A stretch of DNA of 64,000 bases from Rhipidocladum racemiflorum (GCA_036346355.1 JAYEVF010000089.1:62001-126000), one strand, 5' to 3'. Counted from the first letter of the stretch, positions 43,401-59,600 are shown. Translations and numbers: made by a program. Notes: generated by a model from the sequence alone, not told the origin.

Positions 43401-45639
43401 TTCATTTTGGCGTGCTAGAATGCAGCGTGTAAGGTGCTTGCCATAATGTTCCATTTCGTGCATCATTTTCGGCGTGTGTGGAGTTTGCCACATTGTGTCA
43501 TTTCGGGCATCATCTTCATTTTCGAATGGCTTCCGCTGCAGTGCCCGTTGGGACGTGTCGTGGAGGAATGTTTCAGACCTACTCGAATGGATTCGATACA
43601 ATTGATGAAAAGCACTAGCAAACATCATAAGTTCTTTCGGGGTGTTTGGCACTCGGTTCTGTTTCGTGCATCGGTTTCGTTTGTATTCAGCTTTTATTTC
43701 CCGTGCGAACCCGTCGTGGTGGAACATTTGACACCGACTCGGACATATTCAAAATGAATGCCGAAATGAGTGGAAGCACATATGAATTCCACGCGATGTG
43801 TTTGGCACTCAGTTTCATCTCATTCAACGTTTTTGAACGGGCGCCGCTTGTTGTATTCGTTCGTGCTCATCGCGGAGAAATGTTTCACAACAACTCGGAC
43901 GGACTCGAAATGCATGCCGGAATGTGCTTGGGCAAATATGAAGTTCATTCGGCATGATTAGAACGAAGTTTCGTTTCGTGCACCGTTTTGGTACGCGTGT
44001 AGTTTACAGTAACATTTGGGACCCATCGTGCATGAATATTTCGCATCGACTCGGACGTACTCGAAATGATTGTCGAAATGTGATAGGGCATATATGAAGT
44101 CCGTTCGGGGAGTTTGACACCAATTTTCCTTTCGTGCATCGTTTCCGTCCGGACGCAGCTTGCAGAACACCTTGCGACCCGACGCGGAGGGATGTTTCCA
44201 CAATCACCGGGACGTATTCGAAATGAATGCGTGAATCTGTAGCAGCAATGCATGGAAAGTCCACTTTACGCAGTTTGGCCCACATTTTCCTTTCGTGCAT
44301 CGTTTCGATGACGCGACACGCAGCTTTGCAAGATGCTGGCACCTATCGCGGAGAAATGTTTCGCACCGATCCGGATGCAACAGAAATGCATGTCGAAGTG
44401 AGCTTGGCCACACATGATAACTATTCAGGGTGTCTGCCACAAGCTTTCTTTTCGTACTCGTTCTGTTACGAACGCGACTTGCAGTATCATTTGTCGTGTA
44501 AGTTTCACACCGACACGGATGAGCCCAAATTTCTTGCTAAAATGAGCTACGGCAGACATATGAAGTCAATTCTGGTTGATTGACACTCAGTTTCATCTTA
44601 TGCGTTGTTTTCTTATGAAAATCCTTGCACCATACAGTACTCGTCACGGTGGAATGTTTCACACGACTTGGAACGATTCAAAACGCATGCCGAAATGTGC
44701 TTGGGCATATACGAAGTTCATTCGGCATGTTTGGAACAATGTCTTGTTTTTTGCACCATTCTTGTACGCGTGTAGTTTTATTACCATTAGGGACCCATTG
44801 TGCATGAATGTTTCGCTTCGAGCCGGACGTACTCGAAATGCTTGCTGAATCGGGCTAGGGCGCATATGAAGCCCATTCGGGGATTTTGACACCGAGTTTC
44901 GTTTCGTGCATCGTTTTTATTCGGACGCATCTTGCAGTACCCCTTGTGACCGTCATGAGGATTGTTTTTCACACTCACCGGATGTATTCAAAATGAATGC
45001 AGAATTGTCGAAATGCACGTTTAACGTCGTAAGTTAATTCTCGGTGTTTGGCACTCATTTTCGCTTTCGTGCATCGCTTTCAATTTATCGGCTTAGGAGC
45101 TCGTCGTTGTGGAATATTTCCACGCGCGACTCGACGGATTCGAAATGCATGCCTAAATGATTTACAACACATATGAATTGCATTCGGTGTGTTTGGCACC
45201 CGGCTTCATTTCGCTTCACCGTTTTCGTTTAGATGCCGCAATGTTTCATTTTGGCGTGCATAGGTTGCAGTGTGTAAGGTGCTTGCCATAATGTTCCATT
45301 TCGTGCATCATTTTCGCGTGTGTGGAGTTTGCCACAATGTGTCATTTCGATTGCATCATTTTCATTTTCGAATGGCTTCCTGAAGTGCGTTCGCTGGGAC
45401 ACGTCGTGGAGGAATGTTTCAGACCTACTCGAATGGATTCGATACAAATGATGAAAAGCACTAGCAAACATCATAAGTTCTTTCGGGGTGTTTGGCACTC
45501 GGTTCTGTTTCTTGCGTCGGTTTCATTTGTATTCAGCTTTTATTACCCGTGCGAACCCGTCGTGGTGAAACATTTGACACTGACTCGGACATATTCAAAA
45601 TGCATGCCGAAATGAGTGGAAGCACATATGAATTCCACG

Positions 45640-45697
45640 CGATGTGTTTGGCACTCAGTTTCATCTCGCGATGTGTTTGGCACTCAGTTTCATCTCG
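45640..45697. repeat. 29-bp tandem duplication within a satellite unit
   Basis: CGATGTGTTTGGCACTCAGT plus nine further bases occurs at 45,640-45,668 and again at 45,669-45,697; other units have it once. It accounts for most of the extra length of that unit (1,880 bp). Confidence 0.8.
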
Positions 45698-47619
45698 TTC
45701 AATGTTTTCGAACGGGCACCGCTTGTTGTATTCGTTCGTGCTCATCGCGGAGAAATGTTTCACAACAACTCGGACGGACTCGAAATACATGCCGGAATGT
45801 GCTTGGGCAAATATGAAGTTCATTCGGCATGATTGGAACAAAGTTTCGTTTCGTGCACCGTTTTGAGTACAGCGTGTAGTTTACAAGAACATTAGGGACC
45901 CATCGTAGCATGAATATTTACGTGATCGACTCGGACGTGCTCGAAATGCTTGTCGAAATGGGATAGGGCATATATGAAGTCCGTTCGGGAGGTTGACACC
46001 AATTTTCCTTTAGCGTATCAAGCTCCGATCCTGACAGCTTGCGAGAACACCTTGCGACCGACGCGGAGGGATGTTTCCACAATCACCGGACGTATTCGAA
46101 ATGAATGCAGAATCAGAGTAGCAATACATGAAAAGTCCACTCAGCCAGCTTTGGCCCACATTTTCCTTTCGTGCAACGCGTTCGATACGCGACGCAGCCT
46201 TGTAGTACCCGTTGGCACCTATCACGGAGAAATGTTTCGCACCGATCCGGATGCAGCAATGCATGCCGAAAGTGAGCTTGGCCACACATGAACTATATTC
46301 AGGTGTCTGCCACAAGCTTTCTTTTCATACTCGCTCGTACGAACGCGACTTGCAGTACCATTTGTCGTGTAGGTTTCACACCGCAGAGCGCGGATGAGCC
46401 CAAATTGCTTGATAAAATGAGTTACGGCAGACATATGAAGTACATTCTGGTTGATTGACACTCGGCTTCATCTTATGCGTTGTTTTCTTTATGAAAATCC
46501 TTGCACCATACAAGACTACGTCATGAGGAATGTTTCATACGACTCGGAGCGATTCAAAACGCATGCCGAAATGTGCAGGCATATACGAAGTTCATTCGGC
46601 ATGTTTGGAACAATGTCTTGTTTTTGCACCATTCTTGTCATGCAGCGTAGTTTTATTACCATTAGGGACCCATTGTGCATGAATGTTTAAGCCGTGGGAC
46701 GTATTTCAAATGCTTCTCGAAGCGGGCTAGGGCGCATATGAAGCCCATTCGATTTTGACACCGAAGTTTCGTTTGCGTGCATCGTTTTCATTCGACGCAT
46801 CTTGCAAGACTTGTACCCGCATGACCCGTCGCGGAGGATGTTTTTCACACTCACTCGGGACGTATTCAAAATGAATGCGAAATTGTGCTTTGAAATGTAA
46901 GCGAGCAGTCGTAAGTTAATTCTTGCGGGTGTTTGGCACTCGGTTTACGTTGGGGTTGCATCGCTTTCAATTTTTCAACTTAGGAGCTCGTCGTTGTGGG
47001 GAATATTTAACTTGGTGACTGGATTTTGGATTCGAAATGCATGCCTAAATGATTTACAACACATATGAATTGCATTCGATTGTGTTTGGCACCCGGCTTC
47101 ATTTCGTTCACCGTTTTCGTTTCGTGCCGCAATATTTCATTTTGGCGTGCTAGGTTGCAGCGTGTAAGATGCTTGCCATAATGTTCCATTTCGTGCATCA
47201 TTTTCGGCGTGTGTGGAGTTTGCCACAATGTGTAATTTCGTGCATCATTTTCATTTTCGAATGGCTTCCGCTGCAGTGCGCGTTGGGACGCGTCGTGGAG
47301 GAATGTTTCAGACCTACTCGAATGGATTCGATACAAATGATGAAAAGCACTAGCAAACATCATAAGTTCTTTCGGGGTGTTTGGCACTCGGTTCTGTTTC
47401 GTGCATCGGTTTCGTTTGTATTCAGCTTTTATTACCCGTGCGAACCCGTCGTGGTGGAACATTTGACACCAACTCGGACATATTCAAAATGCATGCCGAA
47501 ATGAGTGGAAGCACATATGAATTCCACGCGATGTGTTTGGCACTCAGTTTCATCTCGTTCAACGTTTTCGAACAGGCGTCGCTTGTTGTATTCGTTCGTG
47601 CTCATCGCGGAGAAATGTT

Positions 47620-50600
47620 TCACAACAACTCGAGACCGGACTCGGAATGCATGCCGGAATGTGCTTAGGCAAATATGAAGTTCATTCGGCATGATTGGAG
47701 CGGGTTTCGCTTTAGTGCACCGTTGTGATGCGTGTAGTTTAGAGTAACATTAAAGGACCCATCGTGCATGAATATTTACGCATCGACTCCGGACGTACTC
47801 AAAATGCTTGTCGAAATGGGATAGGGCATATATGAAGTCCGTTAGGGAGGTTGACACCAATTTTCCTTTCGTGCATCGTTTCACGTCCGACGCAGCTTGC
47901 GTAACACCTTGCGACTGACGCGGAGGGATGTTTCCACAATCACCGGACGTATTCGAAATGAATGCAGAAGCTGTAGCAGCAATGCATGGAAAGTCCACTC
48001 GCAGTTTGGCCCACATTTTCCTTTCGTGCATCGCTTTGATACGCACGCAGCCTTGCATTACACGCTGGCACCTATCGCGGAGAAATGTTTCGCACCGATC
48101 CGATGCAACATGGTAAATGCATGCCGAAGTGAGCTTGGGCTGCCACATGAACTCTATTCGAGGTGTACGCCACAAGCTTTCTTTTTAGTACTCGTTGATG
48201 CGAGCAGCGACTTCGGTGCTTGCTAAAATGAGCTGGCCATATGAAGTCCATTCTCGTTGATTGACACTCAGCTTCATCTTATGCGGCGTTTTCTTGTGAA
48301 AAATCCTTTCACCATACAGTACTTCGTCGCGAGGAATGTTTCACACGACTTCCGGAGCGATTCAAAACGCATGCCGAAATGTGCTTGGGCATATACGAAG
48401 TTCATTCGGCATGTTTGGAACAATGTCTTATTTTTGCACCATTCTTGTACGCTTGTAGTTTTATTACCATTAGGGACCCATTGTGCATGAATGTTTACGC
48501 TTCGAGCCTGACGTACTCGAAATAGCTTTACGAAAGCGGGCTAGGGCGCATATGAAGAAGTCCCGTATTCGGGACTTTATGACACCGAAGTTTACGTTTC
48601 AAGCTGCATCGCTTTCATTCGAATGACGCAGCTTGCGTGTACCTTGTGATCCCGTCATGAGGGATGTTTTTCACACTCACTCCTGACGTATTCAAAATGA
48701 ATGCGACCAGTCTTTGAAACGCACAACGCGAGCGTCGTAAGTTAATTTTCGGGTGTTTGGCACTCAGTTTCGTTTCGTGCATGGCTTTCCAATTTATCGA
48801 CTTAGGAGCCTGCGTCAGTTGTGGAATATTTCACGGCGACTTCGGGCGTGTTCGGAAATGCATGCCCTAAATGATTTACAACACATATGAATTGCATTAG
48901 GTGTGTTTGGCACCAAATTCTTCATTTAGTTTCACCGTTTTCGCTTTCGTACTTGCCAATGTTTCATTTTTGGCGCGTTAGGTTGCAGCGTGTAAGATGC
49001 TTGCCATAATATTCCATTTCTTGCATCATTTTCGGCGTGTGTGGAGTTTGCCACAATGCGTCATTTCCTCGCATCATTTTCATTTTCGAATGGTTTCCCG
49101 CTGCAGTGTTCGCTGGGACGCTGGCCGTCAGGAGGAATGTTTCAGACCCACTCGAATGGATTCGATACAAAATGATGAAAAGCACTAGCAAACATCATAA
49201 GTTCTTTCGGGTGTTTGGCACTCTGCCTTCGCTTTCGTGGGCATCGGCCGCTTTGTATTCGGGCCTTTTATTACCCGTACATGTAACCTTGGCCGTGGTG
49301 GAACATTTGACACCGACTGACATATTCAAAATGCATGCCGGTAAATGAGTGGAAGCACATATGAATTTCCACTCGATGTGTTTGGCACGCAGTTTCATGT
49401 CGCTTCAACGCTTTCGAACGCGCGCTTTTGTTGTATCTTTCGTCGCGTTTATCGCGGAGAAATGTTTCAAGAATAACTCTCTGACGGACTTCGAAATCCA
49501 TGCCGGAATGTGCTTCTGGGCAAATATGAAGTTCATTCTAAGATGATTGGAACGGCGTTTCGCTTCGCGGCACCGCTTTTGCTACGCTGCGGTAGGTTTA
49601 CAAGAACATTAGGGACCCATCGCGGCATGAATATTTCGTGATCGACTCTGACAGATCAAATGTTTGTCTAAATGGGATAGGGCATATATGCAGTCCGCTC
49701 GGGAGTTTGACACCAATTTTTCCTTTCGCGGCATCAAGCTTCCGTCCGACGCTAGCCTTGCGTAATCTCCTCGCGTTCGACGCCGAGGGATGTTTCCACA
49801 ATCAATGGACGATTTTAATGAATGCAGTTAATCAGAAAAGCAATGCATGGAAAGTCCACTGCCAGCATTTGGGCTCACATATTCCTTTCGTGGCATCGCT
49901 TTGATACGCGACTCAGCTTTGGCAAGATTCGCTGGCACCTATCGCGAGAAATGTTTAGCGACCGATCCTGATGCAACAGAAATGCATGCCGGCGAGCTTG
50001 GCCACACATGAACTCTATTCAGCCGTGTTCCGCCACAAGCTTTCTTTTCGTACTGCTTCCGTACGAACGTGACTTGCAGTAGATTTTGTCGTGTAGGTTT
50101 CATTAATCACACGGATGAGCCCAAATTCACCTGCTAAAATGGAGCTACGCGTAGACATATGAAGTCCATTTCCGGTTGATTGACACTCAGCTTCATCTTA
50201 TGCTTTTCTTGTGAAAATCCTTGCACCATACAGTACTCGTCATGAGGAATGTTTCACACCACTTAATCCATTCAAAACGCATGTCTAAATGTGCTTGGGC
50301 ATATATACGGGTCTATTCAAGATGTTTGGAACAATGTCTTGCTTTTGCACCATTCTTGTGCACAGGTAGTTTTATTACCATTAGGGACCCATTGTGCATG
50401 AATGTTTCGCTCGAGCCGGACGTATTCAAATGCTTGTCGAATCGGGCTAAGAAGATATGAAGCCCATTTGGGGATTTTGACAATCGTAGCTCATTTTCGT
50501 ATCGTTTTCATTCGACGCAGCTTGCAAGATTCGCTAGACTCACATGTGAGGGGATGTTTTTCATACTTCACTGGGACGTAATCAAAATGAATGCAGAATT

Positions 50601-53600
50601 GCGCCGGAACGCACGTCGAACGCCGTAAGTTAATTTTCGGTGTTTGGCACTCAGCTTACTTCGCATCGCTTTCAATTTTTTCGCCTTTTGAGCTCGCCGT
50701 TGTGGAATATATCACGGCGACTCCTGGCCGGATTCGGAATACTTGCCTGAATGATTTACAACACATATGAATTGCATTCGTGTGTTTGGCACCCGCTTCA
50801 TTTCTCGCTCACCTGCTGCTTCGCGTCGCAATGTTTCATTTTATTGCTTAGGTTGCAGTTGGTGTAAGATGTTTGCCATAATGTTACATTTCGCATCATT
50901 TTCGGCGCGGTGTGGAGTTTGCCACAATGTGTCATTTCGCATCATTTTCATTTTCAATGGTCATCAGCAGCAGTTCGCTGGGACGCTGTCGTGGAGGAAT
51001 GTTTCGCACCTACCTCGAAGTGACTCGATACAAATGATGAAAAGCACCAGCAAACATCATAAGTTCTTTCGCGGGTGTTTGGCACTCTGCTCGCTTTCAG
51101 CATCGGCTTCGCTTTGTATTCAGCTTTTATTACCCGTATGAACCCGTCGTGGTGGAACATTTGGTACCGACTTATTATTCAAAATGCATGCCGAAATGAG
51201 TGGAAGGCATATGAATTCCACTCGATGTGTTTGGCACTCAGGGCCATCTCGCTCAACGCTTTCGAATCGCCCGCTTGTTGTATTCGCTCGCGTTCATCAT
51301 CGCGGAGAAAAGTTTCACAACAACTCCTGACGGACTCAAATGCATGCCGGAATGTGCTTGGGCAAATATGAAGTCTATTCAAGATGATTGGAACGAATTT
51401 CGCTCGCATAATCGCTTTTTGGTACGCCGCAGTAGTTTACGGGTAAAACATTAGGGACCCATCGCGGCATGAATATTTCGCGGATCGCCCTGACGCATTC
51501 AAATGTCATTTAAATGTGGATAGGGCATATATGAAGTCCGCTCAGGAGTTTGACACTAATTTTCCTTTCGTGGCATCAAGCTCATCCGTGACGCAGCCTG
51601 CGTAACACCTTGCGTAATTCGACGCGAGGGATGCTTCCACAATCAATGGACGATTCGAATGAATGCGTAATCAGAGCAACAATGCATGGAAAGTCCACTC
51701 GCTAATTTGGCCCACACATTTTCCTTTCTCGGCATCATTTTGATACTTGACTAGCTTGCAAGACCCTGCTGGCAATTTATCGCGAGAAATGTTTCAGACC
51801 GATCCGGATGCAACATAAATGCATGCCGAAGTGAGCTTGGCCACACATGAACTCTATTCGTGGTGTCTGCCACATGCTTTCTTTTCGCACTGCTCTGGTA
51901 CGAACGTGACTTGCAGTGAATTACTTGTCGTGGTAGGTTTTCACACCGGTTACACTGATGAGCCCAAATTGCTTGCTAAAATGAGCTAATGGTTAAATAT
52001 ATGAAGTCCATTCTCAAGTTGATTGACACTCATTTTCATCTTATGCGACGCTTTTCTTGTGAAAATCCTTGCACCATACATTACTCGTCATGAGGAATGT
52101 TTCCTACGATTTAACGAGTTCAAAACGTCATTAAATGTGCTTAGGCATACACGGTTCATTCGGCATATTTTGGAAATAATGTCTTGTTTTTTGCACCATT
52201 CTTGTAATGCTGCGGTAGTTTTATTACTATTAGGGACTCCATTGTGTATGAATGTTTCGCTCGAGTCGACGGACATCAAATGCTTGCTGAATCTGCCTAG
52301 GGCGCATATGAAGCCCATTCGGGATTTTGACACCGAAGTTTCGCTTTCGGCATCGCTTTCATTCCTGACGCCACCTTGCAGCATCTGCCAGACCTCGTCA
52401 GCGAGGGATGTTTTCATTACACTCACTCATTTGATTCAAAATGAATGCAGAATTGTGCGCTGGAAACGCACGTTTAAGCCGGCCGCCTAGTTAATTCTGG
52501 GTGTTTCGCACTCATTTTCGCTGCCAGGCATCGCTTTCAATTTTTCGAAATTGGGAGCTCGCTCGTTGTGGAATATTTCACGCGCTTAATTCTCCTGACG
52601 GATTCCAAATGCTTGCCTCATCGATTTACAACACATATGAATTGCATTCGTGTGTTTGGCACCGGCTTCATTTCGCTCACCGCTGCTTTCGCTTCGTGTC
52701 GCAATGTTTCATTTTGGCTGGCATAGGTTGCACAAGATGCTTGCCATAATGTTCCATTTCGCATCATTTTCATGTGTGGAGTTTGCTACAATGTGTCATT
52801 TCGTGCATCATTTTCATTTTCATCGGCTTCCGCCGCAGTTGTTCGCTGGGACGCTGGTCGTGGATGAATGTTTTACCTACTTCGAATGGATTCGATACTA
52901 CCGATGAAAAGCACCGCAAACATCATAAGTTCTTTGGGGTGTTTGGCACTGGTTCTGGCTCGCGGCATCCGGTTTCACTGGCCATGTATTCAGCTTTTAT
53001 TACCTCGCGGCGTAACCTTGGCTGTGGTGGAACATTTGACACCCGACTCCCGACATATTCAAAATGCATGCCTAAATGAGCGAAGCACATATGAATTCCA
53101 CTCGATGTGCTTGGCACCTTTGGCTTTCATCTCGCTCAACGCCGAACTACGCTTGTTGTTATTCGCTCGCGTTCATCGCGAGAAATATTTCGCATCAACT
53201 CGGATGAACTCAAATGCATGCCGGAATGTGCTTTGGGGCAAACATGAAGTTCATTCCTGCGATGATTTGAACAAAGTTTCGCTTCGCGGCACCCGCTTTA
53301 GTAATGCCGTAGTTTACAGTAACATTAGGGAACCCATCGCGGCATGAATATTTCGCACTTAATTTTATCGCATTTCTAAAATGATTGCCGAAATGGGATA
53401 AGGCATATATGAAGTCCGTTTCGGGGAGTTTGACACCAATTTTCCTTTCGCAGATCAAGCCTGGCCCGGACGCATTTTTAACACCTTGCACTGACGCGAG
53501 GGATGTTTCCACAATCACCGGACGTATTCGGAAATGAATGCGTGAATCAGAGTTAATGCATGGAAAGTCCACTGCCATAGCTTTGGCCCACATTTTCCTT

Positions 53601-56600
53601 TCGCGGTATCGCTTTGATACGCACGCACCATAGCAGTCTGCTGGAACCTATCGCTGAGAAATGTTTCAAGCCGCGATCCTGATGCAATGTAAATACATGC
53701 CGAAGTGAGCTTGGCCACACATGAACTCTATTCAGGTGTCCGCCACAAGCTTTCTTTTTCAGACTGCCTCCGTACGAACGTGACTTGTTGTAATTATTTG
53801 TCGTGGTAGGTTTTACACCTATTACCCGATGAGCCCAAATTGCTTGCTAAAATGAGCTACTAAGCAGACATATGAAGTCCATTCAAGTTGATTGACACTC
53901 ACTTTCATCTTATATAACACGCTTTCTTTGTGAAAATCCTTGCACCATACAAGATCGGGTCATGAGGAATGTTTCACACCACTGAACGATTCAAAACGCA
54001 TGCCTAAAATGTGCTTTGGGCATATAATAAGTTCATTCGGCATATTTGGAACAATGTCTTGTTTTTTGCACCATTCTTGCACTGCGGTAGTTTTATTACC
54101 ATTAGGGGACCATTGTGCATGAATGTTTCGGGGCTCGTTTCCGACGTGCATCAAATGTCATTTAATCAAGGCTAGGGCGCATATGAAGTCCATTCGGGGA
54201 TTTTGACACCGAAGTTTCGCTGCCGCGCATCGCTTTCATTCTATCGCAGCCTGCGTAAGTACTTACAGACCTGGTCATGCGAGGGATGTTTTTCACACTC
54301 ACTCGGGACGCATTCAAAATGAATGCAGAATTGTGTTGAAAAGCACAAGCGAACGCCGTAGTTACTCCTGGGTGTTTGGCAAATCAAGTTTCGCTTCGCG
54401 GCATCGCTTTCAATTTTTCAAATTAGGAGCTCGCCGTTAGGAATATTTCACTGACTCTGACGGATTCGAAATGCATGCCTAAATGATTTACAACACATAT
54501 GAATTGCATTCGTGTATTTTGCACCCAGCTTCATTTCGCTCACCGCTTTCGCTTTGCGGGGCTCTGAAGGGGTTTCATTTTGGCATGCATATGTTATAAA
54601 TATGGTGCTTGCCAAAATGTTCCATTTCGTGCATCATTTTCGGCGTGTGTGGAGTTTGCCATAATGTATCATTTCGTGCATCATTTTCATTTTTCATCGG
54701 CTTCACGCAAAGCAGTTCGCTTGGGGACGCCGCCGTGAGAGGAATGTTTCTGCATCTACTCGAATGGATTCGGAGCAAATGATGAAAAGTACTAGCAAAC
54801 ATCATAAGTTCTTTTGGGGTGTTTGGCACTCGGCTCCTGCTTCGCATCGGTTTCTTGGCTTTGTATTCAGCCTTTATTACCCGCGTAACCTCGTCGTGGT
54901 GGAACAAATGGACACCTAATTTTGACATATTCAAAATGCACGCCGAAATGAGTGGAAGCACATATGAATTTCCACTCGATGTGTTTGGCACTCAGCCATC
55001 TCGCTTCAACGCTTTCGAATGGGCTGGCGCTTGTTTATTATTCGTCGTGCTCATCGCGGAGAAATATTTCTCGCAACAACTCCCATGACTCGATATGCAT
55101 GCTTCTAATGTGCTTGGGCAAATATGTAGTTCATTCTACATGATTGGAACGGTTTCAAGCTTTCGCGGCACCGCTTTTGTACGCTGCGTAGTTTACAGTA
55201 ACATTAGGGACCCATCGTGTACATGAATATTTCGTGATCGACTCTGACGCATCAAATCGTTGGCCTAAATGGGATAGGGTATATATGAAGTCCGCTCGTG
55301 GAGTTTGACACCAATTTTCCTTTTCGCGGCATCAAGCTTCCGCCCCATCAGCCTGCGTAACACTTTGCGACCCGACGCTGAGGGATGTTTCCCACAATCA
55401 CCGGACGTATTCAAATGAATGCAGAACTCAGTAGCAGCAATGCATGGAAAGTCCACTCTCGCCGCAGTTTGGCCCACATTTTCCTTTCGTGCATCGCTTT
55501 GATACGCGACGCAGCCTTTGCAAAGTATTCGCAAGCACCTATCGCTGAGAAATGTTTCAAGCAATGATCCTGATGCAACAGAAATGCATACGAAGCGAGC
55601 TTGGCCACACATGAACTCTATTCAGGGCGTTCCGCCATAAGCTTTTTTTCGCACTCGCTCTCCGTACGAACGCCGACTTGTAGTAAATTACTTGTCAACG
55701 CAGGTTTCACACCTAATACCCGGGACATGAGCCCAAATTGCCGCCAAATGAGCTACGGCAGACATAAGGAAGTCCATTTTGGCTGATTGACACTCAGCTT
55801 CATCTTATGCGACGCTTTCTTGTGAAAATCCTTACACCATACCGCACTCAAGCCGTCATGAGTGAATGTTTCCACACGACTTAACGATTCCAAAACGCTT
55901 TTGCCGGAATGTGCTTGGGCATATACGGTTCATTCGCATATTCGGGAACAATGTCTTGTTTTTTGCACCATTCTTGTACGCTAGTAGTTTTATTACCATT
56001 AAATCTGCCGTGTGCATGACTGTTTCGCTTTGAGCCGACGCATCAAATGTTTGCTCGAACTATTAGGGCGATATGAAGCCCATTCGCGGATTTTGACACC
56101 GAAGCTTCGTTGCATCGTTTTCATTCCTGACGCAGCTTGCAGCACTGCTAGACCCGGGTCGCGAGGGATGTTTTTCACACTCACTCCTGACGTATTCAAA
56201 ATGAATGCAGACTCCAGCCGGTGCTACGTTTAACGCCGAAGTTAATTCCGGTGTTTGGCACTAAGTTTCGCTTTCGCGCATCGCTTTCAATTTATCAGCC
56301 TTGGAGCTCGCTGCTGTAGGAATATTTCACGGCGACTGGACGGATTCAAATGTATGCCTAAATGATTTACAACACATATGAATTGCATTCGTGTGTTTGG
56401 TAATCTGGTCATTTCCTGCTCAATCGCTTGCTTTCGTGTCCGCATCGTTTCATTTTGGCGTAGGTTGCTAAAGGTGCTTGCACAGTAATGTTCCATTTCG
56501 TGCATCATTTTCGGCGGTGTGGATGTTTGCCACAATGTATCATTTCGTGCATCATTTTCATTTTCGAATGGCTTCCTACGCAAATATTCGCTGGGACGCT

Positions 56601-59600
56601 GGCTGTGGAGGAATATTTCTGACTCTGACTTAATGGATTCGATACAAAATGATGAAAAGCACTCAGCAAACATCATAAGTTCTTTGGGGTGTTTGGCACT
56701 CCTGGCTCTGCCGCGGTACATCCGCTTTCGCTTGTATTCGGGCCTTATATTACCTGCGGCGAACTGGGCTGTGGGTGAAACATTTACGACCTAATCGACA
56801 TGATATTCAAAATGCATGCCGAAATGAGTGGAAGCACACATGAATTCCACTGATGTTTCTGGCACAAAAGTTTCATCTCGCTCAATCGTTAACTGGCGCC
56901 GCTTGTTGTATTCGTCATAGTCATTTCCGAGAAATATTTCGCAACAACTCGACGGACTCACATGCATGCCTGAATGTGCTTCAGCAAATATGAAGTTCAT
57001 TCGCATGATTGGAACCTAAGTTTCGCTTTCGCGGCACCGCTTTTTGTACGCTGCGTAGTTTACAAGAAGATTAGGGACTCCATCGCAGGATGAACATTTC
57101 GTGACCGACTTCTGACGCATCAAATGCTTGTCGTAAATGGGATAGGCATAGGCGAAGTCCGCTCGGGAGTTTGACACCAATTTTCCTTTCGGCATCAAGC
57201 TTCCATTCGACGCTGCCTGCGTAACACCTTACACCCGACGCTTATGGGATGTTTCCACAATCACCGGACGATTCAAATGAATGCGAATCAGAAAGCAGCA
57301 ATGCATGGAAAGTCCACTCATAGCTTTGGCCCACATTTTTCGGTATCGCTTTGATACGCGACACAGCTTCTGCAAAGATCGCTAAAATCTATCGCGTGAG
57401 AAATGTTTCAGCTACCGATCCGTGATGCAACAGTAAATACATGCCGAAGCGAGCTTGGCCACACATGAACTCTATTCAGTGCGTCTCGCCACAAGCTTTC
57501 TTTTTTCAGACTACTTCGCAGATTTTAACGCCGACTTGCAGTACCATTTGTCGTGGTAGGCTCACAATCGACATCGATGAGCCCAAATTGCTTTGCTAAA
57601 ATGAGCTACGGCAGATATTAAGGAAGTCCATTCTGGTTGATTGACACTCAGCTTCATCTTATGCGACGCTTTTCAGAAAATCCTTGCACCATCACAGTAC
57701 TCGTCATGCAGGAATGTTTCACACCTAATTTTAACGATTCAAAACGCATGCCGAAATGTGCTTGGGCATATAATGGTTCATTCGCATGTTTGGAACAATG
57801 TCTTGTTTTCTGCACCATTCTTGTAATGCTGCAGTAGTTTTATTATTACCATTTAAAATCTATTATGCATGAATGTTTCGCTCGAGCAAGATTTATCAAA
57901 ATGCTTATTAAACGTAATAAAGCGCATACAGCTCATTCGGGATTTTGACACCGAAGTTCCGCTTGCGGCATCGCTTTCATCCCTGACGCAAATTTTGCAA
58001 GACTAAGCAGACCTGGGTCATGAGGGATGTTTTTCACACTCACCGGACGTATTCAAAATGAATGCAGAATTACAGCTGAAGCGCACGCCAACGTCGAAGT
58101 TAATTCTGGGTGCGGCACTAAGTTTCGTTGCGCATCGCTTTCGAATTTTTCAGCTTTGGAGCTCGTCGTTGTGGAATATTTCATCACGACTGGATGGATT
58201 CAAATGTATGCTCAAATGATTTACAACATATATGAATGGCATTCGGTGTGTTTTGGCACCGAGCTTCATTTCGCTCAATCGCTTTCGCTTCGCGCCTCAA
58301 TGCTCTATTTGGCGCGCTTAGGTTGCTGCGTAAGATGCTTGCCATAATGTTCCATTTCGTGCATCATTTTCGGCGTGTGGAGTTTGCCACAATGTGTCGC
58401 TCGCATCATTTTCATTTTCGAATGGCTTCCGCCGCAAGACCCGCTGGGACGCCAGCCGTGAGGAATGTTTCAGACCTACTCGAATGGATTCGATATAAAT
58501 GATGAAAAGCACCAGCAAACATCATAAGTTCTTTCTGCGGGGGTGTTTGGCACTTCGCTTCCGCTTTCGCATCTGGCTTCGCTTGTATCCAGCTTTTATT
58601 ACTCCGTATGAATCCGTCATGGTGGAACATTTGACAATCACTGAGATATTCAAAATGCATGCCGAATGGAGTGGAAGCACATATGAATTCCACTCGATGT
58701 GTTTGGCACTTCAGTTTCCATCTCAGTCAATGCTTTTAATCGGCTACCGCTTTTGTTGTATTCGCTCGTGCGTTTCATCGCGAGAAATATTTCGCAACAA
58801 CTCTGACGTGATTGATATGCATGCCGGAATGTGCTGGGGCAAATATGAAGTTCATTCAAGATGATTGGAACGGTTTCGCTGTCGTACCCGCTTTTGCACG
58901 CTGTAGTTTACAAAGACATTAGGGACACATCGCATGAATATTTCGTGATCGAATTCTGAATTTACTCATCAAATGCTTGTCGGGAAATGGGATAGGGTAT
59001 ATATGAAGTCCGCTCGTGGAGTTTGACACCAATTTTCCTTTTCGTGCATACTCGTTACCGACGCTAAATTTTTGCGTAACACCTTGGCGCACACCCACGC
59101 CGATGATGTTTCCACAATCACCGGATTTATTCAAAATGAATGCAGTAATCAGCAGCAAAGAATGGAAAGTCCACTTGGCGCAATTACCCACATTTTCCCT
59201 TTCGTGCATCGCTTTGATACGTGACGCCAGCCTTGAAGTACCCGCTGGCAACCTATCGCGAGAAATGCTTCATACGATCCGGATGCAACATGGTGGAATT
59301 ATTAAGTGAGCTTGCACACACATGAACTCTATTCTGTAAGTCTCACACAAGCTTTCTTTTTTCGTGACCGCTCCGTACGAACGCTGACTTGTAGTAGACC
59401 ATTTGTCGTGTAGGTTTCACAATCGACACCCGATGAGCCCAAATTGCTTGCCAAAATGAGCTACTACAGATATATGAAGTCCATTCCTGGTTGATTGACA
59501 CTCAGCTTCATCTTATGCGACGTTTTCAGAAAAATCCTTGCACCATACAAGACTCGTCATGAGGGGAATGTTTCTACACGACTTTAACGATTCAAAACGC

